A stretch of DNA of 64,000 nt from Eustoma russellianum (Eukaryota; Streptophyta; Magnoliopsida; Gentianales; Gentianaceae), in NCBI GenBank assembly GCA_036186865.1, contig AP025045.1, positions 12,199,360-12,263,359 on the forward strand, given 5' to 3'. Numbering within the stretch: the stretch's first letter is position 1; each line of letters begins with the position of its first letter. This document shows, one piece after another, positions 23,735 through 35,403 of the stretch. A program made the translations under genes and the position numbers. The notes under the pieces were generated by a model, which was not told where the DNA came from, did not search any database, and saw only the letters and a program-made list of their open reading frames with translations.

Positions 23735-25053
23735 TGATGAGCTACAGCCTAACCTTGTAGATGCAAACACTGACAATGACACCTCGTTGCCCCACAATGG
23801 TCCCATAACAAGGAGTATGGCTAAGAAATTGTTACATTGTGTTGAATCATTCCTTTGCAGGCATGAAGAGGATGAGCCAAGCAAAGATGACATCCATTGG
23901 GTTTATATGATACAAGCTATGATCTAGTCGTATCAAATGCATGTTGTACATATCTTTATATGTTCTTTTTGATATTGTTAGTTTGTTAACTTTGTTTTAG
24001 GATAGTTTGTGTTGTATTCTTGCCTTATCTTTCAGGTGCACGTTTTTAGCTTGAAGATGCAAACCAAACCTGAATTTTTGTCCAAACAAAGAAATGAAAT
24101 TCAAGTAGCTTGCAAGCAAGGTGCTTAACAAGCACTCATGTCAATTCCAACCAAAGTTCTTCACGTTGAAAACAAGAATGAGGAAGCAGCTCAAGCCTTC
24201 AACCAATAGAAAGAAGTCTACCAAATGATTTAACCAATCACAATCAAGTTAGAAAATTCAACAAGCTGCTCAACCAAGGATCCAATCAAAAGGCATGAGA
24301 TTTTCGGCTGGTTCATAAGATATTATGTTTGAAAATTCAACACAAAGTAAGAACCAATCAAGGCTGAGTTTTATCCAAGCTGCACACTCCATAAACCAAT
24401 CAAAACTTTGGATGAATTCAAGCAAGAGATGTACGGTTATCTAAGGGAATTTCTTTGAAAAATCAATGCTACAACTTACAACCAATCAAGGGAGAGATTC
24501 AAGCAAGCTGCTCAATGTTTAAACCAATCAAAACTATGGCTCAAGACAAGCAAAGAAGAAGAAGGAAGCAACCAGCTCCTTTTCACCGAAAGTTGATCAA
24601 ACTTGTTCAAAAAGCAAGCATCTCATTTTATACTAGTACCTTGTACATTAGGACTTGTACTTTCCATCATTTTCGTTTGTATAAGAAGGTTTAGAACCTG
24701 AATGTAATACACAACCATTATCAATATACATTTGAACCAGAATTTCCTTCAAGGAGTTATCAACATTTCAAGTTGAGGTTTAAAGCCACCAAACGGTTTT
24801 CTCTCAAGTTCCAGCCTAGGACTTGTTAGTATTTGCTTCTTTATTTGGTTTACAGCATCTTAGGGTCTCATTGAGGTTTTAGATGTGTTGGAGTGCCAAA
24901 GAGGAAGAGGTGTTGGCATAGATTGAGCCAAGAACAAAGGTTAAAGATCAAAGGGTGTCTTTGAGGTGTTCTTTGACATAGCTTGTGTTCAAATCAGTTT
25001 GGAGTAAGAGACAACATCCTTGGCAAACGTTTCCAGCCCCATTTGGCTCATCA
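23735..25053 (+). repeat. 3' LTR of element B
   Basis: 1319 bases, nearly identical to the 5' LTR. Its first 193 bases encode the pol C-terminus (HWVYMIQAMI then TAG). Confidence 0.95.
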
Positions 25054-26993
25054 AATCTCAAAAGCCAATTAAAATATTGATAAGATGCAAATACTCTACT
25101 TTATGTTGACAATTGTTCAAAACAGCAATTTGGACTATTTCTCCTAAGGATTCATGTAAATCACAGAAGTCAAATTGTTGTTTGGGCTGAAAGAAATCTA
25201 CGGGGTTGTTTTAAGACAATCCCTCAATTTACTTTACAGCATATGCAATTATCAATTGTAGTAAAGTGAAAGTAAAGACACACAAACAAAGTGCTAGCAA
25301 GGGTTTGCTTTAGAAACTTTCAATACTTCAAAACTACAACACTTTGGGTTTGGTTTGGGCACTTTCTTTCTTTTGAGCTTTGCACGGGATTTTCCCTTTA
25401 TGCAATGTTTAATTTTTGGCTTTTTCCTCACTTGGCTTTCTTGTGCAATTCTCTCTTGTCTTGCCTCCTACTTGTTGACAAATATTGGCTTTTCTCTCGC
25501 GTATTTCTCAATCAAGCTTAATTTTCTTTCTTTGGATGGGTTTGCTTGATTGTTGTGAGACTACTCCTCACGGCCTACATGAGACATTGCCCACGGCCTT
25601 TAATTGCACAAGGTTTGTTGTATTTGGAATTTGAAAGTTCCTCGTACACAACACGGCTAAACACTATGTAGTGAGAATTCAAATCACAATTACAACAAGT
25701 TCAAATTGTATACAGTGCAATGTAAGTTCAGAGATTGATCTAAAACAACAATTGGATATCTTTTTAACAATGTGGGGCTTAAACAATTCCTAACTTTCAG
25801 AATATATCTAAGTCCAACAAGTTGTTTGAAGCAATTGAAATCAACAAAAAGATAAAGCTATTAGCATATAGCAAGATTTCAAATGAGCTTTAAAGGTTGT
25901 TTTGATCCGCACGGTTTTTGGGCAGTTTGTTCTTTCTTCTATTTTCTGTTTTTGATGCAAGTGATCTAACTAATTCTAATATGGATAAATGCAAGTTGGT
26001 TGTGTCTAAATGAAGTTTACAAAGGCTGGTTACTAACAACTAATGAAAATTCAGTTTTGATGCTAAGTATGCTATCTTATTTTGTTTTGTTTTCAAGTGA
26101 TCTAACCTACTTGTTTTTTGTTTGGTTTTTGTTTGTATGATGCAATCAGATTCTAAACTAAATGATACTAGATGCAGCTCCTAACAAATGTGTATGAACT
26201 AGAACTAGGCAGCTCACTTAGTTAGCTAAAACTACTTTGTTTTTGTTCTTGGGTCTTCGGTTTTCTTGTGCTAAACTAAACAACCATCTAAGACACTTAA
26301 ACTATGTTGTAATTTAGTCTAACTAAGCTATATAAGGCAGCACTAAAAACGTTTTGAACAGTTTACACACAAGCTACTAGAAACAGAATTTTAACAAGTA
26401 GTAAACTATCAACTATTCTAGTTTTGGTGTTTCAAGTTTTCTGATTTTAAGGACACAACTACACTAACACTTAAACTACTAGATTAAGGTCTAATGATGA
26501 TCAACTAAGCTAAATATGGCAGCATATAAAACGTTCAAAACAGTTTGCACACATGAACTAAAAACAGAATTTAAACAACTTGATTTCAACTACGATCAAC
26601 CAACCTATATTTTTTTTTTTGCTCAAGGTTTTTAGTTTGAAGGAGTTAAGTAAACTACCATTTAAAACTTCCAGATTGGGACTTAATGAACACTATCTAA
26701 GCTAGGTTAAACAATTACAAGCTGGCCACACACGGTTTTTGCTTCAAGCTACACAATCAACTCCTAACACACTTAAGTCTAGTCTAAGCTGTTTTTGTGG
26801 GGTGTTTTCGGTTTTTCCACTTAACTAACTTACCAAACTATAGTATACTATCTAACAAGCACTTCAAAACATAAGCTAACTACCTAAACAAACAGCAAAC
26901 TAAACGCAATAAAATCAGTTCAACATACGGTTGGGCAGCATCATTGTATATGCAAGTTTTATCAATGTAAACATGAATAGAAGACTAACCAAA
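25054..26993 (-). other. Untranslated leader of element C (main part)
   Basis: Reverse-oriented family I leader, aligning over its length with those of A and B. It begins at C's primer site and runs to the B insertion; the last bases before the ATG are at 15,695-15,707. The conserved hairpin block is at 25,555-25,598 (stem 25,555-25,571). No gene is seen; the small frames in this stretch are chance. Confidence 0.85.
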
Positions 26994-27005
26994 GCTCTGA
27001 TACCA
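26994..27005 (-). other. Primer-binding site, tRNA-iMet (element C)
   Basis: Reverse complement of TGGTATCAGAGC, two bases inside the 5' LTR. Confidence 0.93.
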
Positions 27006-27007
27006 AT

Positions 27008-28324
27008 TGATGAGCCAAACGAAGGCTAGAAAACGTTGCCAAGGACTTTGTCTCCTATTCCAAACTGATTTGAACACAAGCTATGTCAAAGAACATCTCC
27101 AAGATACCCCTTGAACTTTAACCATTGTTCTTGGCTCAATCTATGCCAACACCTCTCCCTCTTTGGCACTCCAACACATCTAAAACCTCAATGAGACCCT
27201 AAGATGCTGTAAACCAAATGATGGAGCAAATACTAACAAGTTCTAGGCTAGGAACTTGAAAGAAAACCGTAAGTGGTCTTAAACTTCAACTTGAAATGTT
27301 GATAACTCCTCAAGGGAAATTCTGGTTGAAATGTGTATTGATAATGGTTGTATATTGTTTTTGAGTTGTTGAGTTGTTTACAATCTGATTCTAACTCTAC
27401 TTATACAAAACGAAAATGCTAAGAAGTACAAGTTTTAATGTACAAAGTACTACACTAAAAATGACATGCTTGCTTTGAACAACTTTTGCTCCAAAAATGC
27501 TGGTTGCTTGCCGTGTATTCTTCTCTATTTCCAGCCTTCTTTTCTTGATTAATTTGATTGGATAAAAGATGGAGCAGCTTGCTTGAGAAATGCCTTTGAT
27601 TGGTTGCAACTTGTAGCTTTGATTTTTCAAAGAATTTCCCTTAGACAACCGTACATTTCCTTGCTTGAATTCAGCCAAATTCTGATTGGTTCTTGTAGTG
27701 AGCAGCTTGCTTTGGATTGCATTTGATTGGTAGAAACTTTGGTGTTGAATTTTCAAAGGAAGTAATGCATAGTCCAGCCGTTTTTCTTCATTGATTTTGA
27801 GTGGTTCATTTGTTAAGCAGCTTGCTGAATTTTCTTCATTGTTTGTGATTGGTTCAATCATTTGGAAGACTCCTTCCTATTGGTTCTTGAATTGAGCAGC
27901 TTCCTCATTCTTGTTTTCAACGTGAAGAACATTGCTTGAAATTGACATGAGTGCTTGTCACCAAGCTGCTTGTAAGCTACTTGAATTTCACCTACTTGCT
28001 TGGACAAAAATTCAGATTCTAATTTGTATCTTCAAGCTTTGTTTGAACAATGATATCATTTGATCAAATGGAACATGGATAGATAGGTGTTCATGCTTCT
28101 TCAATGTAAAGCTCTCTTTGACCTATCTTCAAAGACACCAAGCAACAAACACAATATGCACAAAATATATGACATGTCCTAAGGGTTAGTTAAGTCTATA
28201 AGACATAAGAACTAGCACTAGTGTGTGCGGAGTGAACAGTGATATGCCATGTCTTACAGAACCAACATGTGACAATACATGATACATGAAAATATGTTGC
28301 GTTGACCCCATCGTGGGCTCATCA
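27008..28324 (-). repeat. 5' LTR of element C
   Basis: 1317 bases, matching 12,928-14,243 with about three substitutions and one indel by eye. The TATA box TATAAGTAG lies at 27,397-27,405 (minus). The outermost 300 bases differ from family I and are non-coding. Confidence 0.93.
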
Positions 28325-28329
28325 TTACG

Positions 28330-29277
28330 CCAACTTTAAGAAGTGCTCTTTCTGTTTAGAACGCGTAGTTTTTCTAGGCTTTGTCATTTCGGCTGAGGGA
28401 GTAGAGATGGATGAGGAAAAGGTTAGGTCAATTGTGGAGTGGCCTATACCTAAGAATGTAGGGGAAGTTCGCAGTTTTCATGGACTAGCAAGCTTTTATA
28501 GACGTTTTGTCAAAGATTTTTCTTCCATAGCTGCACCCCTAAACGAAATTGTGAATAAAGATGTGCCTTTTAGGTGGGAAGAGCCACAACAACAGGCATT
28601 TGATGAACTCAAATGTAGGCTGACCACTGCACCCATACTTAGACTACCAAATTTTGACGAGACCTTTGAGATCGAGTGTGATGCAAGTGGAGTGGGTATA
28701 GGCGCAGTTTTGACCCAAAGTAAGAAACCCATAGCCTACTTTAGTGAAAAGTTGAAAGGAGCATCATTGAATTACTCTACCTATGATAAGGAACTTTATG
28801 CCCTTGTGAGATCCCTACAAACTTGGCAACACTATCTTCAACCTAAAGAGTTTGTGATCCACACTGACCACGAAAGCCTTAAGTATCTTAAAGGGCAAGG
28901 AAAGTTGAACAAAAGACATGCCAAATGGGTAGAGTTCATAGAACAATTCCCTTACGTGATTAAGTACAAACAAGGAAAGGATAATATAGTTGCCGATGCC
29001 CTCTCTAGGAGATACACGTTAGTGACTACATTATCTTCACGCTTCTTAGGATTCGAATCACTTAAGGACTTGTACCCCAATGACCATGACTTTGGCACCA
29101 TTTTCGAGGCATGTAAAGGAGCACCATTTGGGAAATTTTACATACATGAGGGTTATCTTTTCAAAGAACAAAAATTGTGCGTTCCCCAATCATCCCTACG
29201 AGAAGCATTGACCAGAGAAGCCCATGGGGGAGGTTTAATGGGTCATTTCGAAGTGTTCAAACCCTTGAGACTCTTAA
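28330..29277 (+). pseudogene. Pol of element D, second segment (RT end and RNase H)
   Basis: Continues D's RT in frame after C (YANFKKCSFC), through the connection region (SFHGLASFYRRFVKDF) and RNase H (ECDASGVGIGAVL, HTDHESLKYLKGQ, ADALSRRY) into the integrase N-terminus (EAHGGGLMGHF). One A is missing from a run near 29,259 compared with E, shifting the frame. E then inserted within CTTAA. Confidence 0.9.
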
Positions 29278-30736
29278 TGATGCGTGCAACTCGCGGGCTC
29301 CAATAATTCCACCTTCCAAACGTCCTCCACAAAGGGTTAGGCACAAAGAAGTAAACTTCCCCTTGCTTCCTTAGTGATCAAACGTGTGGACAACGAGCAA
29401 GACCAACACTATAAGATGGTCGTTGACAGGCAAACCAAAATGGCCCTCCTGGACGGCACCTTTTAGCAATGGCAATACCTTCAAATCGCTCAACTTTGAA
29501 GGGATCTTAACTTAGGTTTTTAATGCAAAACCAAGAAAACAAAGTCTCACTCAAAGTGAAAGAAATATCAAGGATTCTTATTCATCAAAAGGTTGAGTTA
29601 CAATTCGGCCAAAGGGCCTATTTATAGATGTCTAAGACCTTCCAAATAATCAGATATTATCTAAAAGAAATAGCCAAAAAAACATTTGAATTGAACTTGA
29701 AATGGCTAACTATTTGAATTCAAAAACAACTTGAAAAATCCTAGCTAAAATCTGGTTGTGATCCTCCTTGTCCAGCCGTGTATGTGTTCAGCAAATAAGG
29801 CATTATTGAGCTGATTTGATGAGTAGGATAAGGCTGAACTTGAATTCAAAAAGGTGGGTGAGTTTGAATTCAAGATGAGTTTGAATTTGATCTTACTTTG
29901 AATTTGTTTCTTGCACATCCATTCCTTTGTTCCAGCCGTGTATAACCAGTCCAAGAGGGTCTTAAAATCTGAATTTGATGATGATAACATGGCTGGAGTT
30001 GAATTTAAAAGATGGTTGAAGTTTGAATTCAAATTGAGTTTGAATTTGAATTCAAACTTGGATTCAATTTGAATTGCATCCTATCTCCTATCTTCACTTC
30101 AAATATGGCGTGTGTAGGCTGCTGGTTTAGGCTGATTTTATCTTGAATTTGAAGCCTCCATTTGGTTGAAACTTGAATTCAAACCAAGGTTGAATTTAAA
30201 TTCAAGTTTGGCTTTGAATTCAAATTTAATTTAATCATCATCCTTTGCTTGAATCTGGCCGCCCCCCTTATTGTGTTTGGAAGATGATTGTTGATTTCAA
30301 TTTGAATAAGAGACTCTATCTTGGACACTTTTGAATTTGTCTTAGCATAGACAAACATTCTCTTCAAACATTCTCTTGAAACATTCTCTTTAAACATTCT
30401 CTTGAAACATTCTCTTCAACATTCTCTTCAAACATTCTCTTCAACATTCTCTTCAAACATTCTCTTGTACCTAATGTACCTACAAGGAAACATATAAAAG
30501 TAAGATAAGACGACACAAAATAAAATCCGAAAACAAAGAATGTAGACGTGCATGTGATACATGCTCAAATTGAAGGTTCAATGAAATGAACCCAAGGAGT
30601 CTTAGGTTCATCTTGAACATGCTTGTACAAGAAGGTGGCAACTTGATGACAAAGTTCCCTTGCCCTCCTTCTTGTTATAGGACCTTTGACCTCTTGATGG
30701 GGCCCTTGATCCTCATCGGACCCTTGATCCTCATCA
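29278..30736 (-). repeat. 3' LTR of element E (family II)
   Basis: 1459 bases; in element orientation begins TGATGAGGATCAAGG and ends GCACGCATCA. It contains the last part of pol (to the stop at 30,565), the reversed GAGAATGTT minisatellite (30,355-30,471), AT-rich TTGAATTC repeats and a TATA box at 29,618-29,626. Confidence 0.95.
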
Positions 30737-33700
30737 ATCCCCTCCTCAAAAGGATTCGTCCTCGAATCAAAAAGGTCATCGTTGAAAGGGTTGAGATCAG
30801 CAACATTAAAAGTAGGTGAAACTGAACCATACCTGTCGGGAAGATCAAGGATGTATGCGTTGTCACCTATGCGTTTCAATACTTTAAAGGGTCCATCTCC
30901 TCTAGGCATCAATTTTGACTTTCTTTCATTGGGAAATCTTTCTTTACGCAAATGTAACCACACTAAATCTCCAGGTTTGAACACAACTCTTTTCCGATGT
31001 TTGTTAACTTGTTCATGCAATTTCTTTATGTTGTCCGCCTTTTGTTTACCATCAAGACTAGAACGTTCATGCACGGGAATAGGAATCAAATCAATGGGAG
31101 ACAAGGGATTAAAGCCATACACGATTTCAAATGGACTATGCAAAGTACCGTGATGGACACTCCTATTATATGCCAATTTGATATATGGTAAACAATCTTC
31201 CCAATGTTTAATGTGTTTTTGCAAAATGGTACGCAAAAGTTGAGAAAGAGTACGATTAACGACTTCAGTTTGTCCATCAGTTTGTGGGTGTGCGATGGTG
31301 GAAAACAACAGTTGTGTACCAAGTTAAGCCCACAAAACACGCCAAAAATGACTCAAAAATTTCGTATCTCTATCACTTACAATTGTACGTGGCATGCCAT
31401 GCAATCTAACAATTTCTTTGAAGAACAAGTCAGCAACATGTGTGGCATCATCAACTTTCCTACATGCAATGAAATGTGCCATTTTTGAAAATCGATCAAC
31501 CACAACATAAATGCTATCGCGTCCTCCCCGAGACCTAGGAAGTCCTAAAACAAAGTCCATAGAAATGTCAATCCAAGGGGAATCAGGGACGGGTAAAGGC
31601 GTGTAAAGGCCATGTGGTTGGGATTTGGATTTGGCTTGTTTGCAGGTGATGCAATTACCACACAACTTCTCGACGTCTACTCTCATGTGGGGCCAATAGA
31701 AATGTTCTTTAAGAGTCTCAAGGGTTTTGAACACTCCGAAATGACCCATTAAACCTCCCCCATGGGCTTCTCTGGTCAATGCTTCTCGTAAGGATGACTG
31801 GGGAACGCACAATTTTTGTTCTTTGAAAAGATAACCCTCATGTATGTAAAATTTTCCAAATGGTGATTCTTTACATGCCTCGAATATGGTGCCAAAGTCA
31901 TGGTCATTGGGGTACAAGTCCTTAAGTGATTCAAATCCTAAGAAGCGGGAAGATAATGTAGTCACTAACGTGTATCTCCTAGAGAGGGCATCGGCAACTA
32001 TATTATCCTTTCCTTGCTTGTACTTAATCACGTAAGGGAATTGTTCTATAAACTCTACCCATTTGGCATGTCTTTTGTTCAACTTTCCTTGCCCTTTAAG
32101 ATACTTAAGGCTTTCGTGGTCAGTGTGGATCACAAACTCTTTAGGTTGAAGATAGTGTTGCCAAGTTTGTAGGGATCTCACAAGGGCATAAAGTTCCTTA
32201 TCATAGGTAGAGTAATTCAATGATGCTCCTTTCAACTTTTCACTAAAGTAGGCTATGGGTTTCTTACTTTGGGTCAAAACTGCGCCTATACCTACTCCAC
32301 TTGCATCACACTCGATCTCAAAGGTCTCGTCAAAATTTGGTAGTCTAAGTATGGGTGCAGTGGTCAGCCTACGTTTAAGTTCGTCAAATGCCTGTTGTTG
32401 TGGCTCTTCCCACCTAAAAGGCACATCTTTTTTTACAATTTCGTTTAGGGGTGCAGCTATGGAAGAAAAATCTTTGACAAAGCGTCTATAAAAGCTGGCT
32501 AGTCCATGAAAACTGCGAACTTCCCCTACATTCTTAGGTGTAGGCCACTCCACAATTGACCTAACCTTTTCCTCATCCATCTCTACTCCCTCAGCCGAAA
32601 TGACAAAGCCTAGAAAAACTACGCGTTCTAAACAGAAAGAGCACTTCTTAAAGTTGGCGTAAAGTTGTTCTTGCTTAAGCTTTTCAAAAACGGCTCTAAT
32701 GTGGTCAAGATGATCTTCTATGGTGTGGGAATAGATTAGGATATCATCGAAATAGACAACGACAAAGCGTCCTATGAACGCACGTAAGACTTCATTCATT
32801 AGCCTCATAAAGGTACTAGGGGCGTTGGTGAGCCCGAAGGGCATCACTAGCCACTCATAGAGCCCAAACTTGGTTTTGAATGCAGTCTTCCATTCGTCCC
32901 CTTCTCGAATGCGTACCTGGAAGTACCCTTGCTTAAGGTCGATTTTGGTGAAGAATTTGGATCCGTCCAACATGTCTAACATATCGTCTAGCCTAGGTAT
33001 GGGGTACCTATACTTGACGGTAATCTTGTTTATGGCTCGGCAATCGGTACACATTCTCCACGTTCCATCCTTTTTGGGTACTAAAATGACTGGGACGGCA
33101 GATGGGCTCAGACTCTCTCGGATTTGTCCACTAGCTAGGAGCTCTTCTACTTGCCTTTGGATTTCTTTGGTTTCTTCGGGGTTTGCTCGATAGGCTGGGC
33201 GATTGGGTAACACGGCTCCTGGGACAAAGTCGATTTGGTGTTCTATCCCTCTAATGGGTGGTAATCCGGATGGTGGTTCGGAAGGAAATAGAACTTCATA
33301 TTCTTGGATAAGGGACGCAACTGAGGTAGGTAAGTTTGGTGGGAGTTCTTCAAGGGCAAGTTGACACGACTTTGGAATGATGATGAAGACAGTTTGGTTG
33401 TTATAGAGTGCACATGTAACCTCTCTTTTCTTTGCGAAATACCCACACTTCTTTTTGGACTCGTTGACACTTAGGGGCACTACCTCTTTTCCCTTGCTCT
33501 CTTGTTTTTTGTTCTCACTTTTCATACACTCCACGAATTTTCTCTCGGCTTCTTTTTCCTTAGGATCAGCTCTAGACTTGGACATGCGTTGGTGATCCTC
33601 GTGGACTTTGTGTGGTGGAAGTGCATGCAGTTTATACAATTTGCCATTCAATTTGAAAGAATAACGATTCAAATAACCATCATATGTCACATGTCTATCA

Positions 33701-35403
33701 AATTGCCATGGCCTACCAAGTAAGATATGACTAGCATGCATTGGTGCGACATCACATAAAACATCATCTTTGTAACTACCAATGCTAAGAGAAATCAAAA
33801 CTTGTTTACTTACGCTAACTTCACCGCAGTCATTTAGCCATGCAAGTTTGTAAGGATGCGGATGATTAGTCATAGGCAAATTCAGTTTTCTTACTAATTC
33901 GATGCTAGCCACATTCGCACAAGAACCGGAATCAATGATCATGGTGCACACTTTACCATTTATCATGCAATGAATATGGAAAATGTTCTCTCTATGTTGT
34001 TCATGATCATCTAATTTCGGATATGCATTTAAAGCTCTACGCACAACAAGAAACTCCTTAGTGTCAAAATCATCTAATGTGCCTAGATCCTCTTCAGGTT
34101 CAATTTTATTATCATGTTCAGACTCGTTTTCATGCTCGGACTCGGACACATATTCGTTTGTCTCTTCAATTAACATGATTCTTTTCGAATTAGGACATTC
34201 TTTTCCTATGTGACCACGTCCTTGACATTTATAGCATTTAATGTCTATAAACCTGTTTGAAGAATCCGAAGGATTTCCGGCAGGAGCCTTTTGTTGGGTG
34301 CGTTCGTCTCTCCTTTGTGTGGATTGCACACGATTGTCCATTCTTTGTGACGCACCTTGGTCACGTGCTTGGCCGCCTGTAGGCCGTGAACTTCCTGTTC
34401 CTGAAGGCTTGCTGTGAAATCTTGATGAAGATTGATTAGTACGATAATTGGAATTGAAATTGGAGGAGTTACGTACCTTTAATTGTGCTTCAATCTTTTC
34501 AGCCATATGTACCATGGTGGTGAGGTCGAGATAAGGTTGAAGATCAACCCTTTGCGCAATCTCCCTGTTTAAACCATGTAAGAAACGAGCTTTGGTGGCC
34601 TCTTCAGGTTCCTGCAAGTTAGACCTTTCCAACAAAATTTCTAACTCTTTATAGTACTCGTCTACACTTTTGGAGCCTTGACGTAAGTTATGCAAGCTTG
34701 TGAAAATAGAACTCTCATAATTGTTTGGAATAAAACGTTGACGCATTTCAAACTTCATTTCTTCCCAAGTGGCGATTGGAGGTTGTCTTGTCTTAGTTCT
34801 ATTTCAACACAAATTCGTCCACCAATTAAGTGCATAACCAGAAAATTCAATGGAAGCATACCTCACTTTTTGCAATTCACTATAATTGGTACAAGAAAAG
34901 ATCAAATCCACTTTCGTTTCCCATTCTAAATATTCCTCTGCATTACTTTTACCATAAAACGTGGGAATACTTATTTTGGTTTTGAGAAAATCGTCATCTT
35001 GTGGGAAAAGGGGATTTTGGCGTCTTTGGTAACCACGAGGATGGTGGTCATCAAAGTCATAATCATCATGCTCAAAGGGAATGTAATCATCATTGTACCT
35101 TCTTGGAGCGTACCTTCTTGCTTGTGTAGGAGGAGCAAACCGTCTCGCTTCTGTGTGTGGGGGTCGAATGTTATCGTCCTCAACTTCTTCCGGAGGATGG
35201 CGCCTTGGTTGTGGTGGTGGAACGGCCCTGCTTGTTCCTTGGCCATCACTTGTTTTGTAGCTTCGCTCCACGTCTTCCAAGCGATGCTTAATTATCTCAT
35301 TGTCGTGCATGAGTTTCTTAAGCATTTCCAGCATTTGTTGTTGAGTATTGTCAACAGTTTCGGCTCCTTTAGACTTGCTAGATGCAGAATTGCTACTGGC
35401 CAT
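30565..35403 (-). pseudogene. Gag-Pol polyprotein of element E, one frame with two nonsense codons
   Basis: A 1612-codon frame from the ATG at 35,403 (MASSNSASSK) to the stop at 30,567-30,565. Order: charged N-terminal Gag with coiled-coil-like segment (residues 20-50), capsid region (YALNWW near 190, SVDEYYKEL, MVHMAEKIE), zinc knuckle CYKCQGRGHIGKEC, acidic linker, protease (IIDSGSC), RT (YFDDILIY), RNase H (ECDASGVG), integrase (HHCC; MDFVLG, VSDRDTKF, DGQTEVVN) and an LTR-encoded tail (GPITRRRARELCHQ). It is broken only by TGA at codon 200 (34,806-34,804) and TAA at codon 1360 (31,326-31,324, lysine in D). A 15-residue in-frame deletion lies near 31,005 (between EQV and NKHRKR, compared with D). 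Both stops are single-base changes. Confidence 0.93.
30737..30768 (-). promoter_or_regulatory. Polypurine tract and palindrome of element E
   Basis: In element orientation GATTCGAGGACGAATC (30,753-30,768), then CTTTTGAGGAGGGGAT up to the LTR. The same palindrome as family I despite different LTRs. Confidence 0.8.

Larger units (their letters stand above)
19009..23927 (+). pseudogene. Gag-Pol polyprotein of element B, interrupted
   Basis: Starts at the ATG shared with A and K (MGPQQKDNA). A 10-N gap follows; collapsing it with the duplicated TAATGCA restores the reading frame into the Gag capsid region. The first cysteine of the zinc knuckle is changed to TGA (near 20,178). An extra C near 21,165 shifts the frame between protease and RT. 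A tryptophan codon became TAG at 22,012 (end of RT). From about 22,015 the frame is open through RNase H and integrase, with the HHCC region and the DDE core (MDFVLG, VSDRDTKF, DGQTEVVN), to 23,643. There one base is lost after LPEER. The rest of the C-terminus (GPITRSMAKK to the TAG at 23,925-23,927) is encoded in the 3' LTR. Confidence 0.9.
15713..25053 (+). mobile_element. Element B, CRM-like gypsy retrotransposon (family I)
   Basis: 9341 bases; LTRs 15,713-17,030 and 23,735-25,053; TSD AATCT at 15,708-15,712 and 25,054-25,058. It inserted into the leader of C. About five substitutions and five one-base indels separate the LTRs by eye. It is structurally complete, but gag-pol carries nonsense and frameshift changes and a 10-N gap. 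Confidence 0.95.
12928..28324 (-). mobile_element. Element C, non-autonomous LTR retrotransposon with Gag-like ORF only
   Basis: LTRs are 27,008-28,324 (5') and 12,928-14,243 (3'). TSD TTACG is at 12,923-12,927 and 28,325-28,329. Without nested B, C is about 6.05 kb. The interior has a tRNA-iMet primer site, a family I leader, one Gag-like ORF and a polypurine tract. No protease, RT, RNase H or integrase sequence is present. The inner part of the LTRs and the leader belong to family I (A, B, K); the outer 300 bases of the LTR do not. About three substitutions separate the LTRs by eye, so it is very young. Confidence 0.93.
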
